Below, in pieces: positions 59,260 to 64,000 of a stretch of DNA of 64,000 bases. The notes beneath the pieces were generated by a model. The model did not search any database and was not told where the DNA came from. It saw only the letters and a program-made list of their open reading frames with translations. This DNA comes from VRUE01 sp963816785. Lineage in GTDB: Bacteria > Actinomycetota > Thermoleophilia > Solirubrobacterales > 70-9. The stretch's first letter is position 1. Each line of letters starts with the position of its first letter. Location: NCBI GenBank assembly GCA_963816785.1, contig CAWFLL010000004.1, positions 186,001 through 250,000 on the forward strand, written 5' to 3'. A program made the translations under genes and the position numbers.

Positions 59260-59892
59260 ATGAACGCGAAGATGATTGGTCCCCTGACCGGGATCCTGTT
59301 CGTCGTCCTGTTGATCGTCGCCGTTCTGATCGGCGGCGAGACACCCGAAACCGACGATGCGCCTCGGGAGATCGTCGATTTCTACCTCGATAACGACGAT
59401 TCGCAGTCGTTGGCTTCGGCGGTGCTTGCTCTGGGATGCGTTGCGCTGGTTTTCTTTCTAGGAAGCTTGCGCCGGGCCCTGCGAGCGGCCGCTGGCGATG
59501 AGGGGGGGCTCTCGACCGTGGTTCTGCTCGGCGGGGTTGTGATCGCAGTCGGGGCCTCGATCTTCGCTGGGATCGGATTCACCCTCGGCGACGCGGCGGA
59601 CGAGCTACCGCCCTCCGCCATCCTCACTCTGAACGCCCTCAACAGCAACATGTTCTTCACCGTCGCGGTCGGGACGGCGGTTTTCAACCTCGCACTCGCA
59701 CTTGCGATTCTGCGCCACGGGGGCCTTCCACGACCGCTCGGGTGGCTGGCGCTGGTGCTCGGCATCGCCGGTCTGACGCCACTTGGGTTCTTTGCCTTCG
59801 TGGCCACGGGCATCGTGATCGTGTGGGCGAGCGTCGCACTTGCCATGAAGGTCGGCACGAAGGAGGAACTGCCTTCCGCTGCCAATCCCTGA
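59260..59892 (+). CDS. Polytopic membrane protein of unknown function
   Basis: 210 residues with about six helices (MIGPLTGILFVVLLIVAVLI, ALGCVALVFFLGSLRRALRA, TVVLLGGVVIAVGASIFAGI, FTVAVGTAVFNLALALAILR). A DUF4386-like organisation is possible but not certain. ATG 59260. It stands alone between the VIT gene and the repeat region. Confidence 0.75.
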   Translation: MNAKMIGPLTGILFVVLLIVAVLIGGETPETDDAPREIVDFYLDNDDSQSLASAVLALGCVALVFFLGSLRRALRAAAGDEGGLSTVVLLGGVVIAVGASIFAGIGFTLGDAADELPPSAILTLNALNSNMFFTVAVGTAVFNLALALAILRHGGLPRPLGWLALVLGIAGLTPLGFFAFVATGIVIVWASVALAMKVGTKEELPSAANP

Positions 59893-59956
59893 GCCCGGGC
59901 GGACGGACGGACGCGAAAACGCGCGCCCTTCGGGGCGGCGCTTTTGCGACTGAATC

Positions 59957-60109
59957 TGGAGTACCGCTACGGGGATTCGAACCCCGGTTTCCGGACTGAG
60001 AATTGGCTCTGGGAGTGGGATTGCGGTGGATTTGTGCCTGACAGGTCCGTGGAGTTGGCTGGAGACCACCGGGAGTTCGGTGGAGTTGGGGACATATTTC
60101 GGGACACAC
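59957..60109 (+). repeat. T-arm-containing direct repeat, copy 1
   Basis: About 150 bases, also at 61248 and 62903. Minus-strand reading carries a perfect tRNA T-arm (CGGGGTTCGAATCCCCG) followed by TAGCGGTA. The unit ends with GGGGACATATTTCGGGACACA. Copies 1 and 3 are alike throughout; copy 2 differs in the middle. There is no complete tRNA: only about 34 bases lie between the T-stem and a possible acceptor partner (ACCGCAA), so a D-arm is absent. Confidence 0.75.
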
Positions 60110-60156
60110 TTCCCGGATCCCGGCGGCCAGCCGCGTCACGCGCTACCGTTTTCGGC

Positions 60157-60387
60157 ATGGCGGCATCCGTCGACTTCACGATCTCCTTCGATAGCCCCGA
60201 TGAGGACGGCTGGATCGTCGCGCGCGTGTTGGAGGTTCCTGGCGCAATCAGCCAAGGCCGAACGCGGGAGGACGCGAGGGAAAACGTCCTGGACGCCTTG
60301 CGCACGGTACTGACGCCGGATGAGGAGCTCGCCGGGGAGACTTCCGATTCCGATCGCGAGCACCTCCGGTTCGTGCCGGCGGCGTGA
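60157..60387 (+). CDS. hicB: HicB-family antitoxin
   Basis: 76 residues from ATG 60157. Fits the short HicB fold: VDFTISFDSPDEDGWIVARV, LEVPGAISQGRTREDARENV and LDALRTVLTPDEELAG. No C-terminal DNA-binding extension is visible. It overlaps hicA by four bases (GTGA), a common toxin-antitoxin arrangement. Confidence 0.85.
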   Translation: MAASVDFTISFDSPDEDGWIVARVLEVPGAISQGRTREDARENVLDALRTVLTPDEELAGETSDSDREHLRFVPAA

Positions 60388-60575
60388 AGCGGCGCGATCT
60401 GGAGCGTCATCTGCGCATTCACGGCTGCCGGGAGGTCGGCGGCTCGAAGCACGCGAAGTGGCGCGGTTCGGGGGATCAGGTTTCGGCCCTCCCTCGACAC
60501 AACCAGATCGGGCCGGGACTCGTCCGCGCGATTTGCCGTCAGCTCGGAGTTCCTGAGCCACCGAATCCAAGATGA
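60384..60575 (+). CDS. hicA: HicA-family mRNA-interferase toxin
   Basis: 63 residues from GTG 60384. The double-stranded RNA-binding-like fold is recognised by RRDLERHLRIHGCREVGGSK, HAKWRG with the catalytic His, and LPRHNQIGPGLVRAICRQLG. It cleaves mRNA when released from HicB. The antitoxin-first order is less usual. It lies between T-arm repeats. Confidence 0.85.
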   Translation: MKRRDLERHLRIHGCREVGGSKHAKWRGSGDQVSALPRHNQIGPGLVRAICRQLGVPEPPNPR

Positions 60576-60605
60576 TCCCCCACCCGCTCTGATCGGAAGG
60601 ATGGC

Positions 60606-61175
60606 CTAGGAAGATTTCCGTTGCTTTGCATGGTCTGACTGACTGACCACATAGAAATCCCTGGCATCCAAGATTCCCCTGCCTCCGATCCGCGTTCGAG
60701 GCCCGCTCAATCTGTAGCGCGGTTCCCGAAGTAGGCGTGCGGACATCTCGTCTTCCCGTCGCCTCAACCACCGACTGGTCGCGATCATCGCTGCTCCACC
60801 CCCTAGCAGTGCACCGCTGGGAAAGGCTGGGATGCCGGAGACGACTGTGACCACAGCCATCGCTCCGCATGTCAGACCCAGCATCAGCAGCACCCGGCGA
60901 AGGGTCTCTGGAGCGGTCTCTCGATCACTGACCGTGGGAGCAGACGCAGATGCGACGGCTGCGCGTGCGTACCGTAGGAAAACGGTTAGGTACATCGCCA
61001 CCCCAAAGAAGATCCCGAAAAATGAGAGGAGAAAAATGGCCCGAACAGCAGATTCTGTGAAGAGAGCTACGACACCGAAGATCAATCCGGCACCCATATC
61101 GCCGATGCCAATCCAGGCGTACTCGGTGACCGGTGAGACCAGCGGCCTCACGGCTACATCAGCATCGGCCTTCAT
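60606..61175 (-). CDS. Membrane protein of unknown function, atypical base composition
   Basis: 189 residues, unrecognised. Two hydrophobic hairpins (GLIFGVVALFTESAVRAIFL, FFGIFFGVAMYLTVFLRYAR; VLLMLGLTCGAMAVVTVVSG, FPSGALLGGGAAMIATS) and a basic C-terminus. The region 60600-61200 is visibly lower in GC than its neighbours, which suggests acquired DNA. It is bounded by T-arm repeats. Confidence 0.65.
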   Translation of the reverse strand: MKADADVAVRPLVSPVTEYAWIGIGDMGAGLIFGVVALFTESAVRAIFLLSFFGIFFGVAMYLTVFLRYARAAVASASAPTVSDRETAPETLRRVLLMLGLTCGAMAVVTVVSGIPAFPSGALLGGGAAMIATSRWLRRREDEMSARLLREPRYRLSGPRTRIGGRGILDARDFYVVSQSDHAKQRKSS

Positions 61176-61247
61176 GCCGACCTATTCGGATGAAGGACCG
61201 CCGTCCATTAGGCGGTGAGGCCGGGCGGTCGTTCGAAGCAGCGTCGC

Positions 61248-61397
61248 AGGAGTACCGCTACGGGGATTCGAACCCCGGTTTCCGGACTGAGAATTGGCTC
61301 TGGGGGCCGTTCGCGGTCGATCTGGGTCAAAAAAACCCCGGATGTTCAATCTCGTTCGATCTATTTCGGTGGAGTAGGGGACATACTTCGGGACACA
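61248..61397 (+). repeat. T-arm-containing direct repeat, copy 2
   Basis: The first 55 bases (T-arm and following GACTGAGAATTGGCTCTGGG) and the last 30 (CGGTGGAGTAGGGGACATAC) match the other copies; the centre is replaced by unrelated sequence with a run of seven A. The stretch 61176-61500 has no gene apart from this repeat and the start region of the oxidoreductase. Confidence 0.72.
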
Positions 61398-61500
61398 CCG
61401 TAGATGCCACGGAATGGCGGACCTAGGCTCCGAGACAGGAGGGCCAGTGCGCCCTACGCTCGGCCGTGACGATTTCGATGACGACAGCCAGGAGGAACGC

Positions 61501-62895
61501 ATGAGCACCACCAACGCCCTGAAGCAGACGGCCAGCAGCGAGATGTCCGGGTTCCAGGGAGGGCTGACCGCCCCCGAGGACTCAGGCTACGACGAGGCCC
61601 GCAAGGTCTACAACGCGATGATCGATCGGCGGCCCGCCCTGATCGCGAGCTGCGCCGACCCAGAAGACGTCGCCAAGGTCGTCTCGTTCGCTGCTGATCA
61701 CGAGCTCCTGCTGGCGGTGCGCGGCGGCGGCCACAACGGCGCCGGGCTGGGAACCTGCGACGACGGCGTGGTCATCGACCTCTCGGGCCTGAAGGGAGTC
61801 GAGGTCGATCCCGGTGCCCGGACGGTGAGGGTCGGCGGCGGCTGCACCTGGGGCGAAGTGGATGCCGCGACCAACGAGCACGGGCTGGCGACGCCAAGCG
61901 GGATCATCTCGACCACGGGCGTGGGCGGTCTCACGCTCGGAGGCGGCATCGGCCACCTGACCCGCAAGTGCGGCCTCACGATCGACAACCTGCTCGAGGC
62001 CGAGGTCGTACTCGCGAGCGGCGAGCGGGTCCGCGCCTCCGAGGACGAGAACCCCGACCTGTACTGGGCGATCCGGGGCGGTGGCGGTAACTTCGGCGTC
62101 GTCACCTCCTTCGTCTTCCGGCTGCACGAGGTGGGCACCGTCATCGGCGGTCCGACCTTCTGGCCGGTCGAGCTGGGCGCCGAGGTACTGACGGCCTACC
62201 GCGAGTTCCTCCCCAACGCTCCGCGCGAGCTGAACGGCTTCTTCGCCTTCACCACGGTGCCACCGGCGCCGCCCTTCCCCGAGGAGATTCACCTGCGCAA
62301 GGTCTGTGGGGTCGTCTGGTGCTGCGTCGGCGATCCCGACGCCGCCACCAGGGCGATGGCGCCCCTGCTGGACGCCCTGCCGGAGCCGCTGCTGCACGGA
62401 GCGCAACCGATGCCCCACCCGGCGCTGCAGAGCGCCTTCGACCCGGTCTACCCGCCCGGGGATCAGTGGTACTGGCGGGCAGATTTCGTCAAGGAGATCC
62501 CCGACGCCGCCGTCGAGGCCCACGCGCGGTTCGGGGCCGAGATGCCGACCATGCAGTCGACAATGCACCTCTACCCGATTGACGGAGCCGCCCACGATGT
62601 CGGACCTTCTGACACCCCATGGAGCTACCGCGACGCGGTCTGGGGATCGGTTTTCGCCGGCGTCGACCACGACCCCGGCAACGCGGAGGCCATCCGCCGC
62701 TGGTGCGTCGACTACTTCGAGGCGCTCCACCCCCACTCCGCCGGCGGCGCCTACGTGAACATGATGATGGACGAGGGGCAGGATCGGGTGCGGGCGAGCT
62801 ACCGCGACAACTACGACCGCCTGGCGAAGATCAAGGCCACCTATGACCCGAGCAACCTCTTCCGGGTGAACCAGAACATCCAGCCGCAGGCGTAG
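61501..62895 (+). CDS. FAD-binding BBE-type oxidoreductase
   Basis: 464 residues from ATG 61501 (GGAGGAACGC ribosome site). FAD-binding PCMH domain: LLLAVRGGGHNGAGLGTCDD (covalent FAD His), GGCTWGEVDAATNEHGLATP, GGLTLGGGIGHLTRKCGLTI and IRGGGGNFGVVTSFVFRL. The berberine-bridge-like C-terminal end is YRDNYDRLAKIKATYDPSNL with FRVNQNI. It oxidises an alcohol, sugar or alkaloid-like substrate; not known. It is bounded by T-arm repeats. Confidence 0.92.
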   Translation: MSTTNALKQTASSEMSGFQGGLTAPEDSGYDEARKVYNAMIDRRPALIASCADPEDVAKVVSFAADHELLLAVRGGGHNGAGLGTCDDGVVIDLSGLKGVEVDPGARTVRVGGGCTWGEVDAATNEHGLATPSGIISTTGVGGLTLGGGIGHLTRKCGLTIDNLLEAEVVLASGERVRASEDENPDLYWAIRGGGGNFGVVTSFVFRLHEVGTVIGGPTFWPVELGAEVLTAYREFLPNAPRELNGFFAFTTVPPAPPFPEEIHLRKVCGVVWCCVGDPDAATRAMAPLLDALPEPLLHGAQPMPHPALQSAFDPVYPPGDQWYWRADFVKEIPDAAVEAHARFGAEMPTMQSTMHLYPIDGAAHDVGPSDTPWSYRDAVWGSVFAGVDHDPGNAEAIRRWCVDYFEALHPHSAGGAYVNMMMDEGQDRVRASYRDNYDRLAKIKATYDPSNLFRVNQNIQPQA

Positions 62896-62902
62896 GTCTC
62901 GG

Positions 62903-63048
62903 ATACCCCTACGGGGATTCGAACCCCGGTTTCCCGACTGAGAATTGGCTCTGGGAGTGGGATTGCGGTGGATTGTGTCTGACAGGTCCGTGGAGTTGGT
63001 TGGAGACCACCGGAGTTCGGTGGAGTTGGGGACATATTTCGGGACACA
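62903..63048 (+). repeat. T-arm-containing direct repeat, copy 3
   Basis: Matches copy 1 nearly base for base (TGGGATTGCGGTGGATT, TGACAGGTCCGTGGAGTTGG, GGAGACCACC), with the terminal GGGGACATATTTCGGGACAC. The acceptor-like end is TAGGGGTA instead of TAGCGGTA, so it cannot pair with the candidate partner seen in copies 1 and 2. Confidence 0.75.
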
Positions 63049-63110
63049 TTCTGTGAGATCTCAGTTCCCGGACAACGAATGGGGCGCGGCGGCACGGCCC
63101 CTGGCTCCAG

Positions 63111-63302
63111 TCAGCCGCGGGCCTCACCGTGGGGTCCAACGTCTCGGTCAGTTGGAGCGGCCATGGCACCGAATATCCAGAGGATCGGAAAGAAGATCCC
63201 AAAGAAGAAGAGCCACCCATGACCGTTGCGAAGCGTCGCGAGCCCGAGCCAGAAGAACAGCGCGATGTAAGCGATTGCCAGAATCACCCAAAGCCAGGTC
63301 AT
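63111..63302 (-). CDS. Small membrane protein
   Basis: 63 residues with two hydrophobic segments (TWLWVILAIAYIALFFWLGL and WLFFFGIFFPILWIFGAMA) joined by a short turn (RNGHG). The pattern resembles phospholipase-D-nuclease N-terminal-like membrane anchors, but no catalytic part follows. The function is unknown. Confidence 0.6.
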   Translation of the reverse strand: MTWLWVILAIAYIALFFWLGLATLRNGHGWLFFFGIFFPILWIFGAMAAPTDRDVGPHGEARG

Positions 63303-63386
63303 CAGTGTTCCTTTCTGTTTGTGCCCCGAAGCTAGGCCCCGCCCGATCGCCGCACATCACGCGAATCGGGTGATCCTGTGACCGCC

Positions 63387-64000
63387 CTACCTGCGGTCGC
63401 TGCGCTCCTCCGCGCGCAGCAGCCCGATCTCACGGGCGCGCTCGACCGCCTCGCGACGGGACGACACCCCCAGCTTGCGGTAGACGGCCTGCGCCTGTGT
63501 CTTCACCGTGTTCGGTGAGACGTGCGCCCGGGCGGCGATCTGGGGAAGCGAGTAGTGCGTGGGGAGAGTGAGGAGGACTCGCAGCTCAGCCGGCGTCAGC
63601 TCATCGACCGCTGCCGCCGAGATCGCCTCCGTCTCCGCTTCGCCCTGGCGCAGCCAATCGGCGAGTAGGATCGCCTCGGGGATCAGCCGGACCAGGCGCC
63701 GTGCTTCGTCCATCAGCTCGCGGGCCAAGGCCACGTCGCCCAGTCGGGCGGCGGCCCGCGCGAGCACGATCCTCGTCTCGCCCTCGTACCAGGAGGCGAA
63801 CTCGTCGAGCTGCCGCATCAGCTGTGTCCCGATTTGCAGGTCGGTGGCGGCCTCCTCCGCCATTCCGCGGTGGGATCGGACAAACGCGGAGACGGCAAAG
63901 GCGAGAGCGGCCGTCGTGTAGGCGCCGAGGCCGGAGCGCTCGATCTGGGCCCGGGCCTGGGAGGCGAGCATTTCCGCGACGATCCAGTCGGGCTCCTCGA
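63387..64000 (-). CDS. LuxR-type transcriptional regulator, C-terminal part
   Basis: The last ~204 residues of a gene that begins beyond the right edge. The first part is helical, TPR/MalT-like (EGETRIVLARAAARLGDVAL, ARELMDEARRLVRLIPEA). The end is a LuxR HTH: LTPAELRVLLTLPTHYSLPQ, IAARAHVSPNTVKTQAQAVY and RKLGVSSRREAVERAREIGL. Likely a large ATP-dependent LuxR (LAL-type) regulator, but the ATPase part is not in view. Confidence 0.85.
   Translation of the reverse strand, partial: EEPDWIVAEMLASQARAQIERSGLGAYTTAALAFAVSAFVRSHRGMAEEAATDLQIGTQLMRQLDEFASWYEGETRIVLARAAARLGDVALARELMDEARRLVRLIPEAILLADWLRQGEAETEAISAAAVDELTPAELRVLLTLPTHYSLPQIAARAHVSPNTVKTQAQAVYRKLGVSSRREAVERAREIGLLRAEERSDRR

Noticed and set aside
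59957..60040. Possible complete tRNA gene on the minus strand in the T-arm repeats
   Set aside because: Only the T-arm is convincing. There is no normal D-arm or anticodon stem, just ~34 bases remain before a possible acceptor strand, and copy 3 cannot pair at the acceptor.

Overview
High-GC DNA with the layout of an actinobacterial chromosome, most likely a member of the Thermoleophilia/Solirubrobacterales. This placement is inferred from codon bias, an actinobacterial dcw cluster without ftsA, meso-DAP-type MurE, a secreted protein family of the type frequent in that class (38868-39551), and many GTG starts. No rRNA or complete tRNA is present. At least eight genes carry single-base frameshifts, several in G or C runs and two in essential genes (murC, ftsW), so the assembly probably contains indel errors.

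Layout. 1-2080 (minus): glycine-cleavage genes gcvT-gcvH-gcvPA. 2090-18170 (minus): the division and cell-wall cluster in transcription order mraZ-rsmH-ftsL-ftsI-murE-murF-mraY-GNAT-murD-ftsW-murG-murC-murB-ftsQ, then ftsZ with its own promoter. A three-box MraZ operator lies upstream of mraZ. 18362-19297 (plus): a membrane protein. 19369-24141 (minus): a Tad-type secretion/pilus operon with a two-component system. 24190-32332: assorted genes (DUF192, PfkB kinase, CpsB-like phosphatase, a Rho-like protein without a P-loop, transaldolase, glpD, nitroreductase). 32402-38735 (minus): a cobalamin-riboswitch-controlled ECF transporter operon. 38868-49400: secreted proteins, CsoR, an ECF42 sigma factor with a DGPF protein, a MarR/MFS pair, and a dehydrogenase. 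49477-59892: DedA, TreT, a P-type ATPase, a NarX/NarL-like two-component system flanked by two paralogous secreted proteins, and a VIT-family protein. 59957-63048: three direct copies of a ~150-bp repeat carrying a tRNA T-arm, separating HicBA, an unknown membrane protein and an FAD oxidoreductase. The window ends in a LuxR-type regulator.

Two systems stand out. First, the B12 operon encodes EcfT, EcfA, an S component fused to an extracellular alpha/alpha toroid, and two exported DUF4430 (transcobalamin-like C-terminal) proteins. Animal intrinsic factor and transcobalamin are built from the same two folds, so this looks like a bacterial membrane-anchored, split 'transcobalamin' feeding an ECF importer. 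Second, a ~70-bp repeat recurs between genes of the left half. Its two halves are near-perfect mirror images of each other. It encodes tiny ORFs (SAERA...RAKRE) that overlap the neighbouring stop and start codons by ATGA, GTGA or TGATG, so it acts at least formally as a translational-coupling linker.
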